64,000 bases of DNA from Calothrix sp. 336/3 (GCF_000734895.2 NZ_CP011382.1:3140700-3204699); one strand, 5' to 3'; shown: positions 18,974-28,029, numbered from the stretch's first letter. Notes: a model not told the origin generated them from the letters alone. Made by a program: numbers and translations.

Positions 18974-19462
18974 CTGGTGTTGCCTCTTGTTTGTGATGGT
19001 AATGGGTATATAGTCGTAATCGTTGCAGGATTGACGGTGGAGAGCTGCCCAAAAGCAAATGTTGATAGAAGCTCCAAATCACTTCTACAAGCACTTGTTG
19101 CCAACTTCCTGACAAAAAGCTGCCGTCAGTAGGTTTCAAGAGAAAGCCAAGTATTTTCCCCATTCATCTACTGAATTTCCCCCGGAAATCTTTTTGACAG
19201 ATTTGTCGGTTTAATTTTTCCGTAGAAGAAGGAAAAACTTTTGAATTTCGTCTTGGCTGTGTCATGCCTTAGCTACTATCAGAACTGCAAATGACGCACT
19301 AGAGATGGCGTATCAGAAAATTATCTGATATTCCATAGCCAGTAACTAATATGTATCTAAAAGTTGTGATTTTCTAGTGATGTTTTTACAAATAGCAAAT
19401 AAAGATATTCTATAGATATGAAGAAGTGTGAACAAATTACTGTCTAGTTATTTCCCCGCCCT
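18974..19462. other. divergent intergenic region ppx/ubiA
   Basis: 489 bases that must hold the promoters of ppx (leftward) and the UbiA gene (rightward). It is AT-rich close to the UbiA start. I see no conserved operator, RNA or repeat, and the short minus-strand ORF entering from ppx has no protein-like character. Confidence 0.4.
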
Positions 19463-20344
19463 ATGTTAAGTACACCAGAAATTAACCAAGAATCTTTAGT
19501 TAGTCGGGTTTTTCGGCTCTTGCGGTGGAATAAGCCAGAAGGTAGACTAATTTTGATGATTCCGGCGCTGTGGGCTGTGTTTTTGGCAGCTGGTGGTAAA
19601 CCCCCTTTACCTTTGGTAGGAGTCATTATTCTGGGAACCCTGGCAACAAGTGCAGCTGGTTGTGTTGTCAATGACTTATGGGATAGAAATATCGATCCAG
19701 AGGTGGAAAGAACCCGCGATCGCCCCCTGGCTTCCCGTGCTTTATCAATTCAGGTAGGTATTATTGTTGCTGTTGTGGCAATGGCTTGTGCAGCGATTCT
19801 CGCCTTCTATCTTAACCGATTAAGCTTTTGGTTATCCGTGGCTGCGGTGCCTGTAATTCTTCTCTATCCTGGTGCGAAACGAGTATTTCCCGTACCCCAG
19901 TTAGTATTATCTATTGCTTGGGGTTTTGCGGTTTTGATTAGTTGGAGTGCAGTCACACAAAATATTTCCCTCCCTACCTGGTTACTTTGGGGAGCTACGG
20001 TTTTATGGACGCTGGGATTTGATACAGTTTATGCTATGAGCGATCGCGAAGATGATCGCCGGATTGGGGTAAATTCCAGTGCTTTATTTTTTGGGAATTA
20101 TGCATCGGTGGCGATCGCTCTATTTTTTGCGGGTACTACCCTTTGTCTGGGATGGATGGGATGGCAAATTCACCTCCATGTAGCTTTCTGGATTACCCTA
20201 GGTATTGCCACTGCGGCTTGGATTTGGCAAGTCATACGCTTAATGCAACCAGAATTACCTAACTCTAGCTATGCAGAGATGTTTAAGCAAAACGTCTGGA
20301 TTGGTTTTGTGATTTTAGCAGGGATGATTTTCGGTAATTTTTAA
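19463..20344 (+). CDS. UbiA-family 4-hydroxybenzoate polyprenyltransferase
   Basis: 293 residues with about eight to nine membrane helices. Attaches a polyprenyl chain to 4-hydroxybenzoate for plastoquinone synthesis in cyanobacteria; substrate inferred from family and length. The two Asp-rich prenyl-diphosphate/Mg sites are clear: NDLWDRNIDPEVERTRDRP in the second helix region and MSDREDDRRIGVNSSAL in the later one. N-terminus FRLLRWNKPEGRLI and the LASRALS block fit UbiA-type enzymes. It is convergent with xisI, only 4 bases apart. The FAD hydroxylase at 21.2 kb may act in the same quinone pathway, but it is not in the same transcript. Confidence 0.9.
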   Translation: MLSTPEINQESLVSRVFRLLRWNKPEGRLILMIPALWAVFLAAGGKPPLPLVGVIILGTLATSAAGCVVNDLWDRNIDPEVERTRDRPLASRALSIQVGIIVAVVAMACAAILAFYLNRLSFWLSVAAVPVILLYPGAKRVFPVPQLVLSIAWGFAVLISWSAVTQNISLPTWLLWGATVLWTLGFDTVYAMSDREDDRRIGVNSSALFFGNYASVAIALFFAGTTLCLGWMGWQIHLHVAFWITLGIATAAWIWQVIRLMQPELPNSSYAEMFKQNVWIGFVILAGMIFGNF

Positions 20345-20348
20345 TATC

Positions 20349-20696
20349 CTACCCCACAGCAAAATCTGTAAATTGGCGCATATAGGGGGAGTGAAAACCT
20401 AAAACAATATCCTCCTTTTCTACACCCATGGCAACTAATTCCGCAGCGATATCATCTTCGGTACCATTCCATTGAATCCAGATTTTGCCATTTTTGATAT
20501 CTAAATGCATCACGGGACCAAATATTCGCCGACCTTTTTTATCCCAACCAATATAAATTAGCTGATAATGGTCATGCTGTGTATCAAAAACTTGCTGCAT
20601 TTCCAAATCGTTATCTGAATGATTTGATGTCCGATTTGCAGCATAGTCACTAATTAGAAATTTGATATACTCTCGATAATTTTCTACTTTTTCCAT
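20349..20696 (-). CDS. xisI: XisI-family protein
   Basis: 115 residues, the standard size of XisI (fdxN element excision controlling factor family). Recognised from the N-terminus MEKVENYREYIKFLISDY, the middle block HYQLIYIGWDKKGRRIFGPV and the C-terminal pattern GVEKEDIVLGFHSPYMRQFT. In Anabaena the founding XisI, with XisH, is needed for excision of the fdxN element; most homologues are scattered far from any such element and have unknown roles. Its start overlaps the end of xisH by 13 bases, so the two are translationally linked. Confidence 0.88.
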   Translation of the reverse strand: MEKVENYREYIKFLISDYAANRTSNHSDNDLEMQQVFDTQHDHYQLIYIGWDKKGRRIFGPVMHLDIKNGKIWIQWNGTEDDIAAELVAMGVEKEDIVLGFHSPYMRQFTDFAVG

Positions 20697-21103
20697 GCGA
20701 CAATCTCCTCCGTTCCTGGATTAAATATGAGTAGATTGATTTGACTACGTTGGATTACAGATTGAATAAATGGTGTGGTAAAAAAGTCTTCATAAATTTT
20801 ATTGCTAATTGCCAAAAATAAAATACGTTCTGGTTGATAATCAGCCAAGGCATAACGATAATTAGTAAATTGACCAATAGCAGTATGAAACTCAGAAATT
20901 GTTGATGCACCAAGAAAACTTTTAACCTCAACAGCTATTTGTTGATTTTCCTTGTCTGCTACAATCAGTTTTTCCGCACCTAGGTCAATATACATACCCG
21001 TAATTCTTTCTAGGGGAATGTAAAGAGGGTCATCAGTAATCGTCCATCCATCTTTTTCTAGGGCGACTTTCACCGCATAATGGAATTTATCCTTGGCTGA
21101 CAT
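20684..21103 (-). CDS. xisH: XisH-family protein, nuclease-fold
   Basis: 139 residues, matching XisH in size and sequence (N-terminus MSAKDKFHYAVKVALEKDGW; ITDDPL; the hydrophobic C-terminal LIFNPGTEEIVAWKK). The blocks YIDLGAEKLIVA and IAVEVKSFLG give the spaced D...ExK pattern of the PD-(D/E)XK nuclease fold to which this family is assigned. It is paired with xisI, which overlaps its 3' end. No fdxN or nif gene or excision element is nearby, so a role in developmental excision cannot be claimed here. A paired nuclease/inhibitor or recombination function is inference. Confidence 0.88.
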   Translation of the reverse strand: MSAKDKFHYAVKVALEKDGWTITDDPLYIPLERITGMYIDLGAEKLIVADKENQQIAVEVKSFLGASTISEFHTAIGQFTNYRYALADYQPERILFLAISNKIYEDFFTTPFIQSVIQRSQINLLIFNPGTEEIVAWKK

Positions 21104-21169
21104 AATATCATGCCTACTTCCTTGTCATATCACTGAATGTGGGGAATGAGAACTACCCATTCCCTATGA

Positions 21170-22429
21170 TTATCTTGCCAAATCAGGTATTTTTCCCTTC
21201 AAGCCAATCATCAGTTTTAAAGTATGAACCTTCAACATAGGTACACGCTTCATCACCCATAAACCTGCCCTTCTAGCAAGAACTAGGGGGAGAAAATTAT
21301 TAGAAAATACCCGGTCTAACATATCAGTAAACCCTAAAATTGTCAGGTTTTCTAATTTGCGCCAACCTTCGTAACGTTTGAGAACTTGGATACTACCTAT
21401 ATCTTCCCCCGCTTGCTGCGCTGACTGAATAATCTGCGCTAAAGCCGCAGCATCACGTACACCCAAGTTTAAACCTTGTCCCCCCACGGGATGGCAACAG
21501 TGAGCAGCATCACCAACTAATGCTAAACGGTGGGAAACATAGCGATCGCTCTGCATGAGTTGCACATTAAAAACAAAGCGATCGCCAAGTAATTCCAATT
21601 TACCCAAATGACTCCCAAACCGCTTGGTTAACTCCGCTAAAAACTGCTCGTCATCCAATGCACATAAGGCTTTTGCCTCTTCGTGGGGAGCAGTCCAAAC
21701 GATGCGGCAACGGTTTCCCGGTAAAGGTAAAATGGCAAAAGGTCCACTCTGCCAAAACTTTTCATGGGCAGTGTGATTATGATGCTTTTCTGGCTTGACA
21801 AAGGCAACAATACATGATTGCCAATACTTCCAGCCCTTAGTTTTGATACCTGCGGCTTGGCGAATCGGTGAGCGGGAACCATCCGCAGCTACTAATAACT
21901 GACTGCGAACTGTGCGTAATTCTCCGGATACATTAATATCAATAGCTACCATATCCGGTAAATAGCGGCTGGCTATAACTTCTGCCGGACAAAGATAGGT
22001 GACATTGGGACAATTCTGGATAAATTCCTGTAGCGGTTCTAATAATGCTTGGTGTTCGGCAACATAACCTAAATCTGTTTTGCCGATATCTGCTGTGGAA
22101 AATTCTACTACCTGGGAATAGTCAGCATCGGAGAGTCGAACTTGGCGATAGGTTTCGATGTGGGGCAAAATCTTATCCCAAATGCCGATTCCTTGGAATA
22201 TCAGGGATGACAACATATGTACAGCGTAGGCTTGCCCTTTGGCAACTGCGGCAGAAGCTACCCGCGCTTCTATCAATAGTATGCTGAAACCAGAATCTTT
22301 GAGAGCAGCAGCTAGGGTTAAACCAACAATGCCACCACCAACGATGACCAAATCATAATCATACCCCCTGTGTGCGGCTTGGGGGGCGGAACTAGAAGCC
22401 AGGTTTTCAGTAAGCTGCATCGGGGACAT
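21170..22429 (-). CDS. FAD-dependent hydroxylase, UbiH/UbiF type
   Basis: About 419 residues. Start MSPMQLTE is chosen; the frame is open 27 bases upstream and a further Met lies 9 bases downstream. It is a flavoprotein aromatic monooxygenase: GxGxxG dinucleotide fold YDLVIVGGGIVGLTLAAAL, the LLVAADGSRSPIRQAAG block (DG motif) and the second FAD motif LALVGDAAHCCHPVGGQGLN. Family members hydroxylate prenylated quinone precursors. In cyanobacteria the exact substrate is uncertain, so no gene symbol is given. The proximity of the UbiA gene supports a quinone role but is not proof. Confidence 0.88.
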   Translation of the reverse strand: MSPMQLTENLASSSAPQAAHRGYDYDLVIVGGGIVGLTLAAALKDSGFSILLIEARVASAAVAKGQAYAVHMLSSLIFQGIGIWDKILPHIETYRQVRLSDADYSQVVEFSTADIGKTDLGYVAEHQALLEPLQEFIQNCPNVTYLCPAEVIASRYLPDMVAIDINVSGELRTVRSQLLVAADGSRSPIRQAAGIKTKGWKYWQSCIVAFVKPEKHHNHTAHEKFWQSGPFAILPLPGNRCRIVWTAPHEEAKALCALDDEQFLAELTKRFGSHLGKLELLGDRFVFNVQLMQSDRYVSHRLALVGDAAHCCHPVGGQGLNLGVRDAAALAQIIQSAQQAGEDIGSIQVLKRYEGWRKLENLTILGFTDMLDRVFSNNFLPLVLARRAGLWVMKRVPMLKVHTLKLMIGLKGKIPDLAR

Positions 22430-22691
22430 TGTTAAGACAAGTAACAGCGTTTTCATCTATATTCTGACGCGATCGCCCCTTGGAGAGCAAGTACGTCTGG
22501 GAAAATCGCCGATGAGCGGAATGGAATACTAAAGCCATCTCAAACCAAATAGCGATCGCGAGCGCATCCCAAAACATAACCAAGTAAATGCTATTGCACT
22601 CAAGTAAAAACCAAAACTGGAATACAGACTGACCTGTAGAGGTTGCGTTTATCGTAAGCTAACTAAATCTGCTTTGGTGCATCTTTGGGCG

Positions 22692-23465
22692 ATGAAAACC
22701 GACACAATTTTCTATACTCTGCTGCAAAATCTTCCCAGTGTTTTATTTGAACTGTTAGAACAGCCTCCAAATCTGGCATTACGCTATAATTTTTCCTCTG
22801 TGGAAGTAAAAGAGCTTGCACGACGAATTGATGGGGTATTTTTACCTAAACCTGAGTTTCCAGAATCGCCAATTTATTTTGTTGAAGTGCAGTTTCAGCC
22901 AGATGAAGATTTGTATTGGCGCATTATTACTGAGGCTGCGGTTTACTTAAATCAATATAAACCAAATCGAAGTTGCCAGGGGGTTGTGCTTTGGGCAAAA
23001 CGCAGCTTAGATCCTGGTATTCCTCTGGCATATCAATCTTTATTCGATGCTGGATATATTCGTATAATTTATTTAGATGAGTTAGACGAGGGTTCTGATT
23101 CTTCCATCGGTTTAGGTATTATTAAGTTGGTAGTTGCACCAGAAAATGAAGCAGTACAACAAGCAAGAAGTTTAATTGCAGAAGTCAAACAGACAGATGC
23201 GGCAAACCGTCGCAACCTTTTAGAATTAGTAGAAAGGATGCTGGTTTATAAATTTTCGTCCTATAGCCGTCAGGAGTTGGAAGCGATGTTTGGTTTAAGT
23301 GAATGGAAACAAACCCGTTTTTATCAAGAAGTGAAGGAGGAAACAAAATTAGAAACACTTCCTCGGTTACTGAAAATTGGGTTAACGATAGAACAAATAG
23401 CACAAGCACTTGATTTGGATATCGAGGTGGTGCGGCAAGTTGCTAACAAGCAAAATGATAAATAA
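22692..23465 (+). CDS. DUF2887 / Rpn-family putative nuclease
   Basis: About 257 residues starting at ATG MKTDTIFYTLLQ. Typical cyanobacterial DUF2887 protein: N-terminal ELLEQ..., then the PD-(D/E)XK-type core with RRIDGVFLPK (Asp) and IYFVEVQFQPD (ExQ), and TEAAVYLNQYKPNR. The C-terminus has a conserved hydrophobic helix ending LPRLLKIGLTIEQIAQALDLDIEVV. Related Rpn proteins are recombination-promoting nucleases; activity here is inferred. It stands alone, after an intergenic stretch with HIP1 sites. Such genes are highly multicopy in cyanobacteria. Confidence 0.85.
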   Translation: MKTDTIFYTLLQNLPSVLFELLEQPPNLALRYNFSSVEVKELARRIDGVFLPKPEFPESPIYFVEVQFQPDEDLYWRIITEAAVYLNQYKPNRSCQGVVLWAKRSLDPGIPLAYQSLFDAGYIRIIYLDELDEGSDSSIGLGIIKLVVAPENEAVQQARSLIAEVKQTDAANRRNLLELVERMLVYKFSSYSRQELEAMFGLSEWKQTRFYQEVKEETKLETLPRLLKIGLTIEQIAQALDLDIEVVRQVANKQNDK

Positions 23466-23754
23466 AGCTGCGATCGCCTCTCTAAAAATAGTCCTGGCTA
23501 TACAATCTCATAACCACAACCAACGCGATCGCATTCCCAAATCCACAAACAACCGTAATCATATTTTCATCAAAAAACTAACGCGATCGCCTTCCTAAAA
23601 CTGCTCTTGGCTATATGCGAACGACTCACGTCGCCCAAGCTTTGTACCCAAACTGTAACTAAACATGATGTTTGGCAAAAATTAAGAAATAGTAAATATC
23701 TTCAAGTATCTAAGCAATATATAATTTATATAATTTAAATTTTAAATAAAATCT

Positions 23755-23973
23755 ATGACAGAGAATACATCGACCCTGCAACAAGCAATTGATGTTGTGG
23801 AAGCACTCGAACCAGAGGAACAAGTAATATTACTCGATATTATTACTAAGCGTTTAAGTCAACAGCGTCGTCATGAATTGATAGTTGATATAAAACAAGC
23901 CAGAGATGATTATCAAAAAGGTAATGTTAAACGCGGCTCGGTTGCCGATTTAATGGCGGAGTTAGATGAGTGA
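23755..23973 (+). CDS. small antitoxin-like protein
   Basis: 72 residues (MTENTSTLQQAIDVVEALEP...), acidic at both ends, with an internal basic stretch (RLSQQRRHELIVDIKQARD) and the tail VADLMAELDE. This size and pattern, followed immediately by an overlapping GTG start of a short basic ORF (see 23970-24080), is that of an antitoxin of a type II toxin-antitoxin pair. It lacks an obvious DNA-binding domain at the N-terminus. The upstream region is very AT-rich. Assignment as antitoxin rests mainly on gene arrangement. Confidence 0.6.
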   Translation: MTENTSTLQQAIDVVEALEPEEQVILLDIITKRLSQQRRHELIVDIKQARDDYQKGNVKRGSVADLMAELDE

Positions 23974-24080
23974 AAAATTTGGTTTGGAGTGCGGGATTTG
24001 TACGCAAATTCAAGCGGTTAGTTAAGAAAAATCCACCACAATCAAAACCGCGATCGCCTGCACTTTATCAGTGTGGATGA
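23970..24080 (+). pseudogene. truncated RelE/YafQ-like toxin remnant
   Basis: Begins with GTG overlapping the antitoxin stop (GTGA) and encodes 36 residues: MKNLVWSAGFVRKFKRLVKKNP then a short tail to TGA. The start strongly resembles RelE/ParE-superfamily mRNA interferases of cyanobacteria, which usually run to about 90 residues. The similarity breaks just after KKNP at a HIP1 sequence, so most of the toxin fold with its catalytic residues is missing. A decayed toxin seems most likely; a functional microprotein is improbable. Confidence 0.6.
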
Positions 24081-24131
24081 TTTATGTATGATTAGTATAT
24101 CTGCTCAAGTCACCAAAAATACTTAGCAAAC

Positions 24132-27100
24132 ATGTATAAATTCACGAAAGACTATTTGGTGCCAATCTTCACGGTAGTGATAAATGGTGTTTTAGCTTAC
24201 TTTATCAATCAATTACCGGGGATTCGACCAGATCCAGAGAAAGGTATAACAGGTCTTTCCGATACTTCCATATTTGCGATCACAGCTATTTTCACCATTG
24301 CACTTTGTATTTTTACCCTAGCTGCACAATCACAACAAAATTCAACTGCAAGCAATATAAATTCATCATCATCAGTCGATCAATCCAATTCTTTGGGAGG
24401 ATTTTTGCTGTTTTTAATTGGTGCTGTAATTTACGGATTGCTGCAACTAAAGATAATCCCTGAAGAGAATCAAACTGGTTTGGGTTATCTTTCGTTAATT
24501 TTATGCGGTTTTGGTGCTGCGGTACCGAGTTTTTTATTAATTCCTCAAAGATGGCAAAATATTTTACTATTTATCTGTTCGGGAACGGGTGTATTTCTGA
24601 CGTTTCACTATTTTAGCGTTCAAAAACTAAATTCTGCATTTATCTCGTTTATTTTCACTTTATTCTCGATTGTTTTACTGCTGACAAGAGATTTTTTGGT
24701 ACAGGTAATTAGAAATGTTGCCCATTTTTGGGAAGATTTGCAAAATCAGCAGGCAGATGATAAAAGTAAATTTATTATTAATCTATTAGAAGATTTTTTC
24801 TCACCTTTTCAAAAAAAATATTACAAAGCTCTAGAATATAAATGTCGAGATGATGAGACTCAAGGATTAGATAACGACAGAACCTTAGAGTTACAAAAGG
24901 TATTTGTACAATTAAAAATAGCTGCTAAAAGCGCTAGTAATACTCAACAAAATATTATTCCCTCTGATGTTAATAAATTCTTGATTTCATCAGAAATTAC
25001 AATTTGGGATTGTTTAGCAGCAAGGGATGAAAAAGGTAAAAATCTATACAAGAAATTGGTAATTCTCGGAAGACCAGGTTCAGGTAAAACAACATTACTA
25101 AGATATTTAACTCTCATTTATGCGACTAAGCAAGAACAAAATATTCATGTTGAAAATAGTCAGAGAATACCAAAATTAATTCCGATTCTCTTTTATCTAC
25201 GGGAAATCCGCGACATAATTATCAGCCAAAACCCAGCGTTAGAAACATTAATTCAGCAGCAAATAGAAAAGCTCATAGAAAAATTCAAAATTACCAATCA
25301 AAATTTAAGTATTCCATCTCACTGGGTCACAAATAAATTACAACAAAATAAATTACTAATCATGCTGGATGGCTTAGATGAAGTTGCCGATAAAATCCAG
25401 CGTCAGCAGGTGAGGACTTGGGTAGATGAACAAATGCAAGCTCATCCTGATACAATTTTTATTCTCACTTCTCGTCCCAATGGTTATAAAGAAGTTCAGT
25501 CTCACATCTCAGTTGATGAGTTAGAAGTTCAACCATTTAATCGCGAACAAATTACAGATTTTTTACAGCGTTGGTATTTGCAAACTGAAATTAAAAGCCG
25601 TGCAGGACAATGTGATGAAGGAGTTAGGCAAATTGCCGCAGAACAAGCTCATAATCTCATTAATCGGATTGTGAATAACCGTTCTTTGGTAGCAATGGCT
25701 GTAAATCCCTTGTTACTCAAAATGATTGCAACTGTTCACCGTCGGGGAAATGTACTACCGGGGAAACGAGTTGAACTGTATAAAGATATTTGTCAAATAT
25801 TGCTGGAAAAACGCCAAAGAGCAAAGAATATCATAGATGGCTTGACTGCTTCTCAGAAACAATCAATTTTACAAGAAATAGCATTGCAATTAATGCTAGC
25901 TCGGAAGCGAGACTTTACATTAAATGAAGCCGAAACTTGGATATCTCAACAGTTAACGACGTTACCTAAGTTAAATAATACGGATGATTTTATCAAACAT
26001 GTTCGTGATGACTGTGCTTTGTTGGTAGAAAAAGAAATTGGAGAATATGAATTTGCCCATTTGAGCTTTCAGGAATATTTAGCAGCAGTTGAAATTATTG
26101 AATCGAATCAAGAAAGTATCTTAATCCAAAATATTGATAAAACTTGGTGGTCGGAAACTATTCGTTTATATGCTGCACAAGCAAAAGACGCGACTCCGAT
26201 TGTCAGTGCAATTATTCACATGTCTTCTCCTTCTATCAATGCTTTTCTTGTAGTCGCAGATTATGAAGATGAAGGCTGGCGAATTGAGCAACAAGTAAGA
26301 GACGAATTAGTAAATAAACTTGATACTGGTTTGGAATCTGATGATGCAGAAATTTTTAATTTAGCTGTAGAGGTGAAGTTAGCAAAACGCTTAAATAATT
26401 TAGTGCGAGTGGATGAAAATTTAGAGCAAGATAGACCAAACTCATATATTACCTGTGCAGAATATCAGCTATTTATCAACGATAGAAAATATAGTCCTCC
26501 CCCAAATTGGCAGAATCATAAATTTAGACCTGGAGATGCAAAAAAAACTGTTACCGGACTGAATAAAAGAGATGCAAATCGTTTTTGTACTTGGTTAAGT
26601 GGGAAAGAGTTGAAAGCTCAATTCATTAAATTAGAGACATTTTGTCAACCACTTGAAGGTGACAATGATAAGATTTGCTTGACAAGGGTGAAACTACCAA
26701 GTAAATATAGTCAACTAGCAGATTATTTATATCAACAAGAATGGCGAAAAGCTGACGAAGAGACTTCGCGCGTGATGCTACAGGTTGTAGGTAAAGAAGA
26801 GCAGGGATATTTTAACCTTAAAGATATCGAAACATTCCCTTGTGAAGACCTTTACATCATTAATCTATTGTGGGTAGTGGAAAGCCAAGGACGCTTTGGT
26901 TTTAGCGTTCAGCAAGACATTTACCACAGTTTAGGCGGCACAAAAGAATATAATGAGAAAATATGGAATGACTTTGGCGATCGCGTCGGTTGGAAGAAAG
27001 GAGGTTCTTGGTTGAGCTATCATGACTATACCTTTAACCTAAATGCCCCCCAAGGGCATGTACCAGCTATGGGTCACGATGGGGATTGGGGTGATTTCTC

Positions 27101-27137
27101 TTCTCTCGCGCAGAGACTTGTAGACTGTAACATATAA
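24132..27137 (+). CDS. membrane NACHT ATPase with C-terminal GUN4 domain
   Basis: 1001 residues. Residues ~8-195 contain about six hydrophobic helices. A NACHT-type STAND ATPase follows: Walker A ILGRPGSGKTTLLRYL (~310-325), Walker B LLIMLDGLDEVAD (~408-420), sensor FILTSRPNGY and the downstream NACHT-typical block YEFAHLSFQEYLAAVEI (~640-660). Around 770-830 lies what looks like only the first part of an FGE-sulfatase domain (ITCAEYQLFIND ... ANRFCTWLSG). Residues ~855-1001 form a GUN4 domain: EWRKADEETSRVML, FPCEDLYIINLLWV, GRFGFSVQQDIYHSLGG and WKKGGSWLSYHDYTFNL. GUN4 binds Mg-porphyrins in chlorophyll synthesis. Here a porphyrin-sensing or effector part of an NLR-like conflict/signalling protein is inference. 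Neighbours are a toxin remnant and transposases. Confidence 0.9.
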   Translation: MYKFTKDYLVPIFTVVINGVLAYFINQLPGIRPDPEKGITGLSDTSIFAITAIFTIALCIFTLAAQSQQNSTASNINSSSSVDQSNSLGGFLLFLIGAVIYGLLQLKIIPEENQTGLGYLSLILCGFGAAVPSFLLIPQRWQNILLFICSGTGVFLTFHYFSVQKLNSAFISFIFTLFSIVLLLTRDFLVQVIRNVAHFWEDLQNQQADDKSKFIINLLEDFFSPFQKKYYKALEYKCRDDETQGLDNDRTLELQKVFVQLKIAAKSASNTQQNIIPSDVNKFLISSEITIWDCLAARDEKGKNLYKKLVILGRPGSGKTTLLRYLTLIYATKQEQNIHVENSQRIPKLIPILFYLREIRDIIISQNPALETLIQQQIEKLIEKFKITNQNLSIPSHWVTNKLQQNKLLIMLDGLDEVADKIQRQQVRTWVDEQMQAHPDTIFILTSRPNGYKEVQSHISVDELEVQPFNREQITDFLQRWYLQTEIKSRAGQCDEGVRQIAAEQAHNLINRIVNNRSLVAMAVNPLLLKMIATVHRRGNVLPGKRVELYKDICQILLEKRQRAKNIIDGLTASQKQSILQEIALQLMLARKRDFTLNEAETWISQQLTTLPKLNNTDDFIKHVRDDCALLVEKEIGEYEFAHLSFQEYLAAVEIIESNQESILIQNIDKTWWSETIRLYAAQAKDATPIVSAIIHMSSPSINAFLVVADYEDEGWRIEQQVRDELVNKLDTGLESDDAEIFNLAVEVKLAKRLNNLVRVDENLEQDRPNSYITCAEYQLFINDRKYSPPPNWQNHKFRPGDAKKTVTGLNKRDANRFCTWLSGKELKAQFIKLETFCQPLEGDNDKICLTRVKLPSKYSQLADYLYQQEWRKADEETSRVMLQVVGKEEQGYFNLKDIETFPCEDLYIINLLWVVESQGRFGFSVQQDIYHSLGGTKEYNEKIWNDFGDRVGWKKGGSWLSYHDYTFNLNAPQGHVPAMGHDGDWGDFSSLAQRLVDCNI

Positions 27138-27218
27138 AAGCTTCAGCCTTTTGTAAAGATTTGTAAAATAGAAAATTTTTACCTAAACATAAGCTTTCCA
27201 CAAATTCGATACCTGGCA

Positions 27219-27995
27219 CTACAGACTATCATCAAAATCTCCGAAAAACTGCATAGCAATTTTTAGGTCATAACAATTTGCCATAACAAATTTTTCTGCT
27301 ACCGCATCAATTTCTGGATTGTCGGGTTCCCAAGTAGCCCAAGGTAGCTTAGTTTGACCCGGAGACGCTTTTTTCTTCTTCCCTTTAACGACTTTAGGTA
27401 AGAATTTTGCACCCCAGTTGTAGGTTTTTTCTGGTTTTGCTTTGGGTTTATATTTCTTGCAAAATCCCCGATATTTAGCAGCACATTCATCCAATGTCCG
27501 TCCCAAGGATAAAAACGCAGGATGCCACTTAGTTACACCATCATCTGTTAACCTGTCATGAGTGCCATAATTACTAAAATCAAAAAAAAATCCTGCCTGT
27601 ATTTGGGCTGCTTTAGGATTGGCATGAATATAACGTAGTGTATTCAAAGCTCTTTGATAGTCAGTATTTGCAAATGCACTACTGTGATAGCGTTTCTCCC
27701 AAAAATGTCCTGTACGATTGAGCATTCGGTTGAAACACATCGCAGTATACCAATTCAACCAATGCATAATTTTAGGTAAATCATCAGGTTGTGATGGTTC
27801 AAGCAAGTAGTGGACGTGATTGCTCATAATGCACAAAGCATATAGCTTAAAACCATATTTTTCCTGGGCTTTTTTGATAGCGTAGAGAAATACTTCCCGA
27901 CATTGGTGACGATTTAAATGAAATTCACGATTATTACAGCGAGTTGTAATGTGATAAGAATATCCTGGTTTGATTTCACGGGGTAAACGAGACAT
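27219..27995 (-). CDS. REP-associated tyrosine transposase (RAYT)
   Basis: 258 residues. A Y1 HUH-type DNA transposase/nuclease of the IS200-like TnpA_REP group: metal-binding HUH in IMSNHVHYLLEP (~58-70), catalytic tyrosine in TLRYIHANPKAAQ, N-terminus LPREIKPGYSYHITTRCNNR. The C-terminus is long and basic (KGKKKKASPG), unlike minimal IS200 enzymes. RAYTs are usually immobile genes that spread short palindromic (REP-like) repeats. A 14-bp inverted repeat lies just upstream (28030-28199). The gene is intact. It is convergent with the NACHT-GUN4 gene, about 80 bases apart. Confidence 0.88.
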   Translation of the reverse strand: MSRLPREIKPGYSYHITTRCNNREFHLNRHQCREVFLYAIKKAQEKYGFKLYALCIMSNHVHYLLEPSQPDDLPKIMHWLNWYTAMCFNRMLNRTGHFWEKRYHSSAFANTDYQRALNTLRYIHANPKAAQIQAGFFFDFSNYGTHDRLTDDGVTKWHPAFLSLGRTLDECAAKYRGFCKKYKPKAKPEKTYNWGAKFLPKVVKGKKKKASPGQTKLPWATWEPDNPEIDAVAEKFVMANCYDLKIAMQFFGDFDDSL

Positions 27996-28029
27996 GGTTT
28001 ATTGAGTTTCGCTTTTTTCTTTGCTTTAT

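Noticed and set aside
20349..21103. fdxN-type excision element around xisHI
   Set aside because: No recombinase, nif gene or direct repeat attachment sites seen; family membership alone is not evidence for an element.
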